13,477 bases of DNA from Candidatus Melainabacteria bacterium (GTDB taxonomy: Bacteria > Cyanobacteriota > Vampirovibrionia > Obscuribacterales > Obscuribacteraceae), in the NCBI GenBank assembly GCA_003175915.1, contig PSRH01000183.1, positions 1 through 13,477 of the forward strand, given 5' to 3'. Position 1 is the first letter of the stretch, and every line of letters starts with the position of its first letter. Below, one piece after another: positions 1-8,447 of the stretch. The notes below the pieces were generated by a model. It was not told the origin of the DNA and searched no databases. It was given only the letters and a program-made list of their open reading frames with translations. Position numbers and translations under genes: made by a program.

Positions 1-1
1 T

Positions 2-67
2 GGCTGCGACAAGGGGTTTGATTTGTACAAGCGACCCTATGAAAAACCGGACGATGGTATCAAGTGA
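2..67 (+). CDS. Possible C-terminal end of a protein cut by the window edge
   Basis: Read from base 2, the + strand gives 21 sense codons ending ...EKPDDGIK and a TGA stop at 65-67. The tail is polar and charged, as many C-termini are, and it begins with Gly-Cys. If this were the lipobox of a very small lipoprotein, the Cys would be the lipidated residue, but the upstream sequence is missing, so that is speculation. The gene would converge on the efflux operon ending at 181. The same stretch is also open on the - strand from an ATG at 136, so coding on either strand is unproven. No family is recognised. Confidence 0.3.
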   Translation, partial: GCDKGFDLYKRPYEKPDDGIK

Positions 68-180
68 GCCAGGCTTAACAGGGCCTAACAGCTCGTAAAA
101 CTCGCGCAGGCCAGCTTGGCACGTGTCACAAAACATAACAGTCGATATCAAAGGGCTCAAGTAAAGGAGTAGACAAGACC

Positions 181-3100
181 TTAAGGAGAGCGGTCCGAGT
201 CAACTACGGGTGTTGTGAAAGCCGGATCCGATCGCTTCAGGATCTTGCGCTGGAATTTGTCGAGATAGATGTAGAAGACGGGTGTGATGAAGAGGGTGAC
301 CATCTGAGAAACGAGTAGACCGCCGACGACGGTCAGGCCCAGAGGTTGTCTTGATTCTGAACCGGCACCCAGCCCTACCGCAATTGGAATACTACCCATT
401 AAAGCGGCCATCGTTGTCATCATGATTGGCCGGAAGCGGATTAAGCACGCTTCGAAAATGGCTTGTTCGGCCGGTTTATTCTCGCTGCGTTGAGCATCGA
501 GAGCGAAGTCAATCATCATGATTGCGTTTTTCTTGACGATACCGATCAACATGATTAAGCCTAAGAAACCGTAGATATTCAGATCTGTGCGGAAGAGAAG
601 CAATACCAGGAGAGCTCCCAAGCCTGCAGATGGCAAACCAGAGAGAATCGTGATTGGGTGTATGAAACTCTCGTAGAGAATTCCGAGCACGATATAAATT
701 ACGAAAACAGCTACAGCCAATAGGGCCCATAAGTTTCCAAACGATACTTCGAATTCCTGTGCTGTTCCCTGGAATGCTGTTGTTACAGTAGGAGGAGCAA
801 TCGCTTTTGCGGCTTTGCGTATGGCTGAGACGGCGTCACCCAGTGAGTAGCCGGGAGTCAGGTTGAAGGAGATGGTCACTGACTTGAACTGGCCGAGGTG
901 ATTAATCAGAAGCGGGCCTAACCCGACTGTGATCTGAGCGACGGTGCTGAGGGGCACCAGTTGTCCGGTTGTCGAGCGAATATACAGCCGATCGAGTGAA
1001 CTGGGCCTCCGGTAAAATCTGGGCTCCACTTCCATGATCACCCAAAACTCGTTAGTTGACGTATAGATGGTCGACACCTGCCTGGCTGAATAGGCGTTGT
1101 TGAGAGCGTCTTCCACCTGCTGCATGGTGACGCCCAGTTCCGAGCATTTGTCGCGGTCGATCTGAACATTGACTTGAGGATTGTCTATTTGCAGATCACT
1201 ATTGACGTCCTGAAGACATTTCATCGATTCCATTTGTTTTTGCATGGCCCGTGCAGTTACATATAAATCGTCAGCCTTCGGGCTCGAAAGAGTAAATTGA
1301 TAAACTGCCTTGGTTACTTGACCGCCGATGCTTACTGTAGGCGGGTTTTGCAAGTAGATGGTAATGCCAGGTACCGCGGCAAGTTTTGGTCTGAGTTCCT
1401 CAATCACCTGGTCGGCAGTCAATTTTCGCTCGCCCCTTGGCTTAAGCACTATAAGAAATCGGCCGGAATTGAGCGTGATATTGGGACTGGCGTTGACTGT
1501 ATTTCCGGTGGTTCCTGTGCCAACGCTGGACATGAATGACTGGACATTGGGATCGGCCTTGATGATGTCGGATAAAGCCCGATGGTGTTTGACCATATCA
1601 TCGAAGGAAATTCCCTGGGGCGCCTGCGTGATGCCGACAATTTGGCCCTGATCCTCGCTGGGCATGAAGCCCTTGGGCATGAACGTGAACAAAAGCACAG
1701 TGGCGACAAACATTATCACGAAACCGCCAACAACTTTCAGGCGATTACTGAGCGCCCATTTCAAGGCAGTTTCGTAAGCGGAAAGCAAAAGGCCGAACCA
1801 CTTTTCAGCGAAGGCTACGGCTGCATTAGGTCTTTCACTTTCTTTCTTTGCCCTGAGAAACTTGCTGCACAACATCGGCGTAAGGCTCAGCGAGATAAAT
1901 CCAGATATTAAAATGGCGACGCTGATGGTTACAGCAAATTCAAAGAACAGCTTACCGACGACTCCCTGCATGAGCAATACAGGAATGAAGACTGCTACCA
2001 GTGACAGTGTCATCGACACGATCGTGAAGCCGATTTCTCTTGAACCAATGAGAGACGATTCTAGGGCGCTGTCCCCCAATTCCAGGTGGCGGACTATGTT
2101 TTCAAGCACGACGATAGCATCGTCGACGACGAAGCCGACTGACAGCGTTAGAGCCATGAGTGTCAGGTTGTTCAGACTGAAATTGAAGAAATGCATGGCC
2201 GCGAATGTGCCGATGATTGAGATCGGCAAGGCGAAGCTGGGAATTATTGTGGCCGAGATGTTTCCCAGAAACAGGTAGATCACCGCCACTACCAGGAAGA
2301 CGGTCAAAAGCAAAGTCAATTGCACGTCGTTGACTGAATCGCGAATCGTTTGCGAATGGTCGTAGAGAATGTCCAGTTTGACATTCTCAGGAATGACACT
2401 GCGAAAACCCGGCAACAGTTTCTTGATGCTGTTCACAACGGCTATGGTGTTGGCGCCGGGTTGTTTCATAACAGCCAGAATGATGCCGGGGGTGTCGTTG
2501 TACCAACCAGCGGTTTTGTCGTTCTGCACGCTGTCAATCACATTGGCAACATCTTGTACCCTTACGGGTGAGCCGTTGCGATAACTGATGATGATCGGTT
2601 TGTAAGCTGCTGCGTCAAAGAGCTGGCCATTGGCTTGGACGCTAAAGGCCTGGAAATGGCCGTAGAGTGTTCCGGTCGGCATGTTCACGTTGCTCTGGCT
2701 TATCGCGTTGGCCAAATCATCCATGCCAATCTGGTAAGCAGCCAGCTTCTCTGGGTTCGCCTGTACGTGTACAGCGAATACTTGGGCACCATTCACCTGT
2801 ACCTGAGCGACGCCGCCCACTCTTGAGATGCGCTGCGCAACGAGTGTTTCGGCGTATTCGTCTACCTTGTAGAGCGGTAATGTCGGCGAACTGAGTGCCA
2901 AATATAAAATTGGTTGGTTGGCCGGATTGACCTTGCTAAAGGTAGGGGGAGTAGTCATCTGTGGGGGCAACTGCTTGGAAGCGGCTGCTATTGCCGATTG
3001 CACGTCTAAGGCCGCTCCATCCATATCCCTGCTCAAATTGAATTGCAGCGTGATCTGCGCAAGACCGAGAGCGCTTTGTGAGCTCATTGAATCGAGTCCG

Positions 3101-3324
3101 GCAATGGTAGCGAATTGTTTTTCTAATGGGGTCGCCACTGCCGATGCCATGGTGTCAGCGTTTGCTCCAGGAAGGGTTGCTGTCACCAATATCGTCGGAA
3201 AATCGACGTTCGGCAAATCGTTTACGGGCAGCGTTTTATACGCTATCCATCCGAAGACGACAAATGCACACATGACCAGAGTGGTCATGATTGGTCTCAA
3301 GATAAAGATGCGTGAAATGTTCAT
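181..3324 (-). CDS. RND multidrug efflux permease, HAE1/MdtC-like (second of tandem pair)
   Basis: Inner-membrane proton-driven efflux permease of the AcrB/MdtB/MdtC (HAE1) family, 1047 aa, normal full length. It opens with the family N-terminus (MNISRIFILRPIMTTLV) and TM1 at about residues 12-31. A large periplasmic porter loop follows, then TM2-6, TM7 near 530, a second porter loop, and TM8-12 to about 1025. The proton relay is intact: Asp401-Asp402 in TM4 (VVDDAIV) and Lys932 in TM10 (IVKKNAI), matching AcrB D407/D408/K940. The ATG overlaps the upstream permease stop as ATGA (4 nt), and I see no strong Shine-Dalgarno before it, so translation probably depends on coupling. It is a close paralogue of the upstream permease, with a somewhat longer loop near residue 600. 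By analogy with MdtBC the two may form mixed trimers. Substrates cannot be predicted. No intrinsic terminator is visible after the TAA at 181-183. Confidence 0.96.
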   Translation of the reverse strand: MNISRIFILRPIMTTLVMCAFVVFGWIAYKTLPVNDLPNVDFPTILVTATLPGANADTMASAVATPLEKQFATIAGLDSMSSQSALGLAQITLQFNLSRDMDGAALDVQSAIAAASKQLPPQMTTPPTFSKVNPANQPILYLALSSPTLPLYKVDEYAETLVAQRISRVGGVAQVQVNGAQVFAVHVQANPEKLAAYQIGMDDLANAISQSNVNMPTGTLYGHFQAFSVQANGQLFDAAAYKPIIISYRNGSPVRVQDVANVIDSVQNDKTAGWYNDTPGIILAVMKQPGANTIAVVNSIKKLLPGFRSVIPENVKLDILYDHSQTIRDSVNDVQLTLLLTVFLVVAVIYLFLGNISATIIPSFALPISIIGTFAAMHFFNFSLNNLTLMALTLSVGFVVDDAIVVLENIVRHLELGDSALESSLIGSREIGFTIVSMTLSLVAVFIPVLLMQGVVGKLFFEFAVTISVAILISGFISLSLTPMLCSKFLRAKKESERPNAAVAFAEKWFGLLLSAYETALKWALSNRLKVVGGFVIMFVATVLLFTFMPKGFMPSEDQGQIVGITQAPQGISFDDMVKHHRALSDIIKADPNVQSFMSSVGTGTTGNTVNASPNITLNSGRFLIVLKPRGERKLTADQVIEELRPKLAAVPGITIYLQNPPTVSIGGQVTKAVYQFTLSSPKADDLYVTARAMQKQMESMKCLQDVNSDLQIDNPQVNVQIDRDKCSELGVTMQQVEDALNNAYSARQVSTIYTSTNEFWVIMEVEPRFYRRPSSLDRLYIRSTTGQLVPLSTVAQITVGLGPLLINHLGQFKSVTISFNLTPGYSLGDAVSAIRKAAKAIAPPTVTTAFQGTAQEFEVSFGNLWALLAVAVFVIYIVLGILYESFIHPITILSGLPSAGLGALLVLLLFRTDLNIYGFLGLIMLIGIVKKNAIMMIDFALDAQRSENKPAEQAIFEACLIRFRPIMMTTMAALMGSIPIAVGLGAGSESRQPLGLTVVGGLLVSQMVTLFITPVFYIYLDKFQRKILKRSDPAFTTPVVDSDRSP

Positions 3325-6300
3325 GGTTGCATGCGTCCCGTTCTGGTCTCTGGTTCCTCCGGTAAAAATTGGTACAAATACTTGGCCACATATGTCTTAA
3401 TGCGATCCAAATACAGATAGAAAACAGGTGTTATGTATAGTGTCACGAGTTGAGAGGCGAGCAAGCCTCCTACGACAGTAAGGCCGAGTGGTTGTCTGGC
3501 TTCCGATCCTGAGCCAATGCCGACTGCAATCGGAATGCTGCCCATAAGAGCAGCAAGGGTAGTCATCATGATTGGCCTGAAGCGGACAAGGCAGGCCTGG
3601 TAAATTGCCTCTTCGGGCAGCTTCCGTTCGTTGCGTTCCGCATCAAGGGCGAAGTCGATGATCATAATAGCGTTCTTCTTGACGATTCCGATTAAGAGAA
3701 TGAGACCCAGAAACGCGTAAATACTCAACTCTACATGGCAGAGTAGCAGGATCAAAAGCGCACCCAGTCCTGCCGAGGGAAGACCGGACAAAATCGTAAT
3801 TGGATGGATGAAGCTCTCATACAAAATGCCAAGGACTATGTAAATGACCAGCACTGCAATCAGAAGTAGCAGTGGCATCATCACCATGGAGGACTCGAAA
3901 ACCTGGGCTGTTCCTTGAAAGCTCGGCGTGACGTCTTCAGGTAAAGTGCCAGCAGTCAGCTTCTTCACCTGATCCACGGCCTGGCTTAGCGAAATATTCG
4001 GTTTCAGATTGAATGAAAGCGTTACAGATGGAAACTGCCCCAGGTGATTGACCAGTAGCGGTCCAACGGTCTGTTTGATATTTGCTACGGTACTGAGCGG
4101 CACTAACGAGCCATTACTGGAATGCAAATAAAGCCTGTGTAGAAGAGCCGGATCGCGATAGAACTGCGGTTGCACTTCGTTTATTACCCAGAACTGATCG
4201 TCCGGTGTATAGATGGTAGACACCTGGCGAGATGAGTAAGCACTGTTGAAAGCATCTTCAACTTGCTGCATGGTGATTCCGAGCTGCGAGCACTTTTCGC
4301 GATCGATGTCCACGCTGGCTTGTAGATTTTTCACCTGTAGATCGCTGTTTACGTCAACCAAGTTAGGCAACTGCCGCAGTTTCTCCTCGAGCTCTTTCGA
4401 AGCTGCATATAGGTGTTCAATATTGGGGCTAGACAAGGTAAACTGGTACATCGCTTTTGTCAGTTGTCCGCCTATCCTGATAGAAGCCAGGTTCTGCATG
4501 TACAGCTTGATCCCAGGAATGTGAGAGGTTTTCTTCCTTAACTCCTCAATTACACCATCCACTTTCAGCGCCCGTTCTTTCTTGGGCTTCAATACAATGA
4601 AAATCCTTCCGGAGTTCCCCGACTGATTGGGTCCGCCGGCGCCGACGCTGGACATAAAAGCTTTCACGTTAGGATCTTCACCGACGATTTTTGCCAGTTG
4701 CTTTTGGTGAGACACCATGTTTTCGAAAGACACACCCTGAGCCGCTTCAGTCATGCCGAAAATCTGTCCGGTGTCTTCACTCGGAAGAAAACCCTTGGGC
4801 ATGTCCCTGAATACGAATACCGTGGCGATCACCATTAATACGAACGAAGCGAAAACCCATTGCTTGTTCCAAAGGGCAAATCTCAAGGTAATCGCATAGA
4901 CATCCAGGCCCTTTTGAAAAACAGCATCCACTATCTTATGCAAACGGCTTTCTTGCTGATTAGTTTGCGGTTTGAGAAAGCGACTGCAGAGCATTGCTGT
5001 CAGGGAAATCGAGGTAAGCCCGGAAAGGAGAATGGCTATGCTGATTGTCACGGCAAACTGATTGAAGATCCGCCCGATTAATCCTGGCAGAAAGAGAATG
5101 GGAATAAAGACCGCCACCAGGGAGAGTGTCATCGACAATATCGTAAAGCCAATTTCTTTCGAACCCTTTAAAGCCGCAGTAAGCGGCGGCTCTCCCTTCT
5201 CAATGTGCCTGACTATATTCTCCAGCATGACGATGGCATCATCTACAACAAAGCCTACAGAGAGAGTTAAGGCCATCAAAGACAGATTGTTCAGACTGAA
5301 ATTTAAGAGCTTGATCAAGGCCAAAGTGCCAAGAATAGAAACCGGTAAAGCAAGACTGGCGATGAGAGTGCCGCGTATATCGCCCAGAAAGAGGAATATG
5401 ACCAAAATGACCAGGATCAATGTCACCAACAGGGTCAGCTGCACGTCATTGACGGAAGCACGAATCGATTGAGAGCGATCGAAAAGAATGTCGAGATTGA
5501 CAGATGCGGGTATGACTGCCCGATAAGTTGGCAGCAACTTGAGGATGCGGTCAACAACCTGAATCGTATTTGTGTTTGGTTGGCGTTGAACCGCTAGAAT
5601 TACCGCTCTTTTCTCGTTGAACCAACTGGCCACCTTGTCGCTCTGGACGCTGTCGATCACATCGCCCAGATCGCCGAGCCGCACTGGTGCGCCGTTTTTG
5701 TAGGTGACGATGAGAGGACGATATTGTTTGGCGTTGTATAGCTGGCCATTGGCGAAAACGTTGTAGGCCTTATAAGGTCCGTAGAGAGTGCCTGTGGGCA
5801 GGTTGACATTGTTATTGCGAATGGCAGTGACCACTTGATCAATGCCGATGCCTCGGGCCGATAGTTGGTCAGGATTGACCTGCACGTGTACAGCATAGAT
5901 TTGCGAACCGAAGACTTGCACCTGAGCGACGCCACTTACCATCGATATGCCTTGAGCAATGAGATCTTCGGCATATTCGTCCACAGAATATAAAGGTAGA
6001 GTCGGTGAATTGAGAGCGATATAGAGAATCGGCGCGTCTGCTGGGTTGGCTTTCTTGAAGGTCGGCGGCGTGGGCATGCTCGAAGGTAGGTATGGCTGAG
6101 CGGCCGCGATGGCTGTCTGCACGTCCTGGGCGGCACCATCGATTTTGCGGCTCATATCGAACTGCAAGGTGATCTGGGTGGTGCCCAAGGCGCTGGTGGA
6201 ATTCATGGACTCCAGCCCGGCAATGTTAGTAAATTGACGCTCTAGTGGAGTCGCCACTGCCGAAGCCATGGTGTCGGCATTGGCGCCTGGTAAGCTGGCG

Positions 6301-6443
6301 CTCACCAATATTGTGGGAAAATCGACGCTGGGCAGGTCGCTAACGGGCAACGCGAAATAGGCTATGACACCAAATATAATGAAGGCGGCCATGACCAGGG
6401 TGGTCATTACGGGTCGCAGAATAAATGTAGAGGCGATGTTCAT
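3321..6443 (-). CDS. RND multidrug efflux permease, HAE1/MdtB-like (first of tandem pair)
   Basis: Second HAE1-type RND permease, 1040 aa, transcribed before its paralogue. The N-terminus (MNIASTFILRPVMTTLVM) is 46/60 identical to the downstream copy by hand count, and similarity continues through the protein. The usual two porter loops and 12 transmembrane segments are recognisable. The proton-relay residues are present: Asp401-Asp402 (VVDDAIVM) and Lys923 (IVKKNAIM). The ATG overlaps the adaptor stop by one base (TAATG) and the stop overlaps the next permease start (ATGA), so it is coupled on both sides. The order adaptor-permease-permease matches enterobacterial mdtABC, where MdtB and MdtC form a heterotrimer with MdtA. 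Whether this pair is heteromeric is inference. The tail after TM12 is short and hydrophilic and contains PEEPETRTG. Confidence 0.96.
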   Translation of the reverse strand: MNIASTFILRPVMTTLVMAAFIIFGVIAYFALPVSDLPSVDFPTILVSASLPGANADTMASAVATPLERQFTNIAGLESMNSTSALGTTQITLQFDMSRKIDGAAQDVQTAIAAAQPYLPSSMPTPPTFKKANPADAPILYIALNSPTLPLYSVDEYAEDLIAQGISMVSGVAQVQVFGSQIYAVHVQVNPDQLSARGIGIDQVVTAIRNNNVNLPTGTLYGPYKAYNVFANGQLYNAKQYRPLIVTYKNGAPVRLGDLGDVIDSVQSDKVASWFNEKRAVILAVQRQPNTNTIQVVDRILKLLPTYRAVIPASVNLDILFDRSQSIRASVNDVQLTLLVTLILVILVIFLFLGDIRGTLIASLALPVSILGTLALIKLLNFSLNNLSLMALTLSVGFVVDDAIVMLENIVRHIEKGEPPLTAALKGSKEIGFTILSMTLSLVAVFIPILFLPGLIGRIFNQFAVTISIAILLSGLTSISLTAMLCSRFLKPQTNQQESRLHKIVDAVFQKGLDVYAITLRFALWNKQWVFASFVLMVIATVFVFRDMPKGFLPSEDTGQIFGMTEAAQGVSFENMVSHQKQLAKIVGEDPNVKAFMSSVGAGGPNQSGNSGRIFIVLKPKKERALKVDGVIEELRKKTSHIPGIKLYMQNLASIRIGGQLTKAMYQFTLSSPNIEHLYAASKELEEKLRQLPNLVDVNSDLQVKNLQASVDIDREKCSQLGITMQQVEDAFNSAYSSRQVSTIYTPDDQFWVINEVQPQFYRDPALLHRLYLHSSNGSLVPLSTVANIKQTVGPLLVNHLGQFPSVTLSFNLKPNISLSQAVDQVKKLTAGTLPEDVTPSFQGTAQVFESSMVMMPLLLLIAVLVIYIVLGILYESFIHPITILSGLPSAGLGALLILLLCHVELSIYAFLGLILLIGIVKKNAIMIIDFALDAERNERKLPEEAIYQACLVRFRPIMMTTLAALMGSIPIAVGIGSGSEARQPLGLTVVGGLLASQLVTLYITPVFYLYLDRIKTYVAKYLYQFLPEEPETRTGRMQP

Positions 6444-7840
6444 TACGAACTCGCTTGTGCCGCCTTGGTCGAGTCGTCAGTCGAACCTTGCTTTGAGTCC
6501 ATCACTCGTACCGCTGCTCCAGGTGTCAGCTTGAGTTGCCCATCGATAACCACGACATCACCGGCTTTGACTCCTTTGCTGATCACCGAAAGGTCGCCAT
6601 GGGTGCGCTGTACTTCCACCGGAACAAAAGTAACGGTGTTGTCTGGTTGAACAATAAAGACCGACTGGCCTTGCTGATCTGATTGCACCGCTTGCGATGG
6701 TATGGCGACGGCTTCTCCCGGTTGAGGAAGTGTTACGACAACGTCGACAAAACGACCTGGCCACAAAAGGCGGTTTATATTCGGGAAAGTAGCTCTAAGT
6801 TTGATAGCGCCGGTTGTCTTATCGACCGCATTATCGATGAAAGAAAGACGTCCTTCCACAACGGACTGCTTCTTGCCGTCGACATAGGCGCGCACACTGA
6901 GTTTTCCGGATGCCTGTGCCTGTCTGATTTGATCTAAATTCGTTTCCGGAACGGAAAAGGTCACATAAATAGGCGCGATCTGATTGATCGTCACTAACGG
7001 AGTAACGTCATTGGCTCGCACCACATTGCCTTGATAGAAATTCAGCGCACCCGTAACACCATCGACCGGCGACCGAATTTCAGTGAAGCCCAATTGGATG
7101 CGCAGATTTTCTGCTGCGGAAGTATCCGCGGCCAAGGAAGCTTTTGCCTGAGCGATAGCTGCTTTGTCGGCGTTTATGACAGCCTTGGCATTTTCCACCG
7201 CCGCTTTATCGGAAAGAACGGTAGCTCCCGCCGTTTCGGAATTTGTCCTCATCTGATCGGATTGTTCCTGGGAAACCGCTCCGTCTGCGACAAGTTTTTG
7301 ATACCGTTTGACTTCGACGTCAGCATAGTTCTGCTGAGCGGAATCCTTCTGCAGCACCGCCTCTGCTTGTTTCGCTGCTGCTGTATCTTTGTCCAGATTG
7401 GCTTGAGCAGAATGAATCTGTGATGCGTCACGCAGGACATTTGCTTCTGCTTGGGCAAGCTGCGCCTGGTAAGGACGAGGGTCGATCTGGAACAAGAGTT
7501 CTCCAGCTTTGACGTCCTGTCCCTGGGTGAAATAAACATGGGTAAGTTGTCCGCCCACCTGGGCGATCACGTTCACCACTGAGTATGCTTCTACGTTGCC
7601 GATGTTGCGAACTTCAAGCGGCAAGGATTTGAGGCTGGCCACGGCCGTCAGCACGGGTACTACTTCTTTATGTTTTTGATCGGCGGCTGCTGTCGGATCA
7701 GAGGCGCCGTTCTTTGCACTTTTGTTGAACATGACAAAAGCAAGAACAATGATTGCTACGCCAACCAGCGCGTAAATAAGCCTTTTTTTGGGGAAGGCCC
7801 TTTTGGGAGCAATGACCACGGGTGATACCTTCTCGATCAT
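6443..7840 (-). CDS. RND efflux periplasmic adaptor (membrane fusion protein, MdtA/AcrA type)
   Basis: Periplasmic adaptor that bridges the RND permeases to an outer-membrane channel, 465 aa, a little longer than MdtA or AcrA. Residues 21-38 (LIYALVGVAIIVLAFVMF) are a membrane anchor with no lipobox, so it is TM-anchored rather than a lipoprotein. A first half-lipoyl segment contains VIAQVGGQLTHV. A long Ala/Gln/Lys-rich coiled-coil hairpin spans about residues 125-245. The second lipoyl half contains EIRSPVDGVTGAL, followed by the beta-barrel and membrane-proximal domains. The hairpin tip carries R179-x3-L183-x6-S190, the RLS pattern known in AcrA-family adaptors to dock onto TolC-type channels. 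The ATG overlaps the marR stop (ATGA) and has a strong GAGGAG ribosome-binding site at 7849-7854. No TolC gene is in the window. Confidence 0.95.
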   Translation of the reverse strand: MIEKVSPVVIAPKRAFPKKRLIYALVGVAIIVLAFVMFNKSAKNGASDPTAAADQKHKEVVPVLTAVASLKSLPLEVRNIGNVEAYSVVNVIAQVGGQLTHVYFTQGQDVKAGELLFQIDPRPYQAQLAQAEANVLRDASQIHSAQANLDKDTAAAKQAEAVLQKDSAQQNYADVEVKRYQKLVADGAVSQEQSDQMRTNSETAGATVLSDKAAVENAKAVINADKAAIAQAKASLAADTSAAENLRIQLGFTEIRSPVDGVTGALNFYQGNVVRANDVTPLVTINQIAPIYVTFSVPETNLDQIRQAQASGKLSVRAYVDGKKQSVVEGRLSFIDNAVDKTTGAIKLRATFPNINRLLWPGRFVDVVVTLPQPGEAVAIPSQAVQSDQQGQSVFIVQPDNTVTFVPVEVQRTHGDLSVISKGVKAGDVVVIDGQLKLTPGAAVRVMDSKQGSTDDSTKAAQASS

Positions 7841-8334
7841 TTGCGGGACTCCTCATCGAAGGCTTCCTTCAGTATGTTCAAACCTTCCATTACCTTCAAA
7901 AGCTTTGCCTGGGGCAAATCGGCGATCAAAGCCGCTACGGAAGCCTGAGCAAACTGCCGGCAAAGCTCAAGGTGAACCGTTCCGCTCTCGGTAAGGCTGA
8001 GCAAAACCTTGCGCCGTTCGTTTGGATCTTCGACGCGCCGGACGTAGCCCCGCTTGACCAGGCGATCCACCAGGTTTGATGCCGTGGCGGCGGTGACGGC
8101 CAAATCTTCTGCTGCACAGGTTAAAGAAGTGCCGGGATTGCGGCTGATGAAGGCGAGCACCTTGAGCTGCGGCATTGATACTTGAAGGTTGCCGCTGCGC
8201 CTCATTTCAGCTCCTATGTAGCGGGCTAATAACGGCACAGTTTCCATTACCGCTCGAGCGCAGCTTTCCGCTGAGGCTTTTGCCGAACCCAATTGACCAT
8301 TTTTTAGTGAGGTTGTCATAGCTGTCAAAAACAC
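7837..8334 (-). CDS. MarR-family transcriptional regulator of the efflux operon
   Basis: Winged helix-turn-helix DNA-binding protein of the MarR family, up to 165 aa, normal length. The core runs from a dimerisation helix (VPLLARYIGAEMRR) through the HTH (LAVTAATASNLVDRLVKRGY) to a wing with the family pattern VEDPNERRKVLLSLTESG, then C-terminal dimerisation helices. It is first in the operon and its TGA overlaps the adaptor ATG by 4 nt. MarR proteins beside efflux genes usually repress their own operon and release DNA when a small molecule binds, so that role is likely here. The start is uncertain: the longest form begins with GTG at 8334, a 160-residue form begins with ATG at 8319, and neither has a clear ribosome-binding site. 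Confidence 0.93.
   Translation of the reverse strand: MFLTAMTTSLKNGQLGSAKASAESCARAVMETVPLLARYIGAEMRRSGNLQVSMPQLKVLAFISRNPGTSLTCAAEDLAVTAATASNLVDRLVKRGYVRRVEDPNERRKVLLSLTESGTVHLELCRQFAQASVAALIADLPQAKLLKVMEGLNILKEAFDEESRK
7849..7854 (-). promoter_or_regulatory. Strong Shine-Dalgarno for the efflux adaptor
   Basis: GAGGAG on the - strand sits 8 nt before the adaptor ATG, inside the last codons of marR. It supports the 7840 start. It also means the adaptor can be initiated independently of marR, unlike the two permeases, which have no comparable site. Confidence 0.65.
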
Positions 8335-8369
8335 ATAAGCGAGCTAATAGTTAGTATTGCTTATTATTG

Positions 8370-8402
8370 TGACAGATATGTGGCATAAGGACGTAACTGT
8401 CA
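8370..8402. promoter_or_regulatory. Candidate MarR operator (inverted repeat over the promoter)
   Basis: TGACAG (8370-8375) and CTGTCA (8397-8402) are perfect 6-bp inverted arms separated by 21 bp. One arm lies on the -35 box and the other abuts the -10 box of the candidate operon promoter. Arm centres are about 27 bp apart, longer than a single compact MarR site, so each arm could be half of a separate site, or the repeat could be chance. Binding by the adjacent MarR protein is inference. Confidence 0.3.
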
Positions 8403-8403
8403 A
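8375..8403 (-). promoter_or_regulatory. Candidate sigma70-type promoter of the marR-efflux operon
   Basis: On the - strand a perfect -35 hexamer TTGACA (8398-8403) is followed after 17 bp by a weak -10 CATATC (8375-8380). Transcription would start near 8368, giving a 5' leader of about 35-50 nt before the marR start. The -35 and spacing are good and the -10 is poor, so the assignment is tentative. It is the best promoter-like sequence in the 113-bp divergent spacer. Confidence 0.4.
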
Positions 8404-8447
8404 GAGATTTAACCTGGTGAGGCATATTTGAGCCTAGACGTTCGGCC

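Noticed and set aside
117..128. TGGCACGTGTCA near-palindrome after the efflux operon
   Set aside because: It is only 12 bp with one mismatched pair, no nearby promoter and no second copy. Chance is sufficient.
1862..2278. 138-codon + strand ORF antisense to the second permease
   Set aside because: It lies wholly inside a clear RND permease and has an arbitrary composition. It is a shadow of the coding strand.
2918..3400. 160-codon + strand ORF across the permease-permease junction
   Set aside because: It is antisense to both permease genes, whose frames are strongly supported by motifs and overlapping starts.
5062..5472. 136-codon + strand ORF, basic and Lys/Arg-rich
   Set aside because: It is antisense to conserved permease TM2-TM6. 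Its basic bias comes from reverse-reading hydrophobic codons.
7031..7423. 130-codon Cys-rich + strand ORF
   Set aside because: It is antisense to the adaptor coiled coil. The Cys/Ser/Phe content comes from reverse-reading Ala/Gln/Lys codons.
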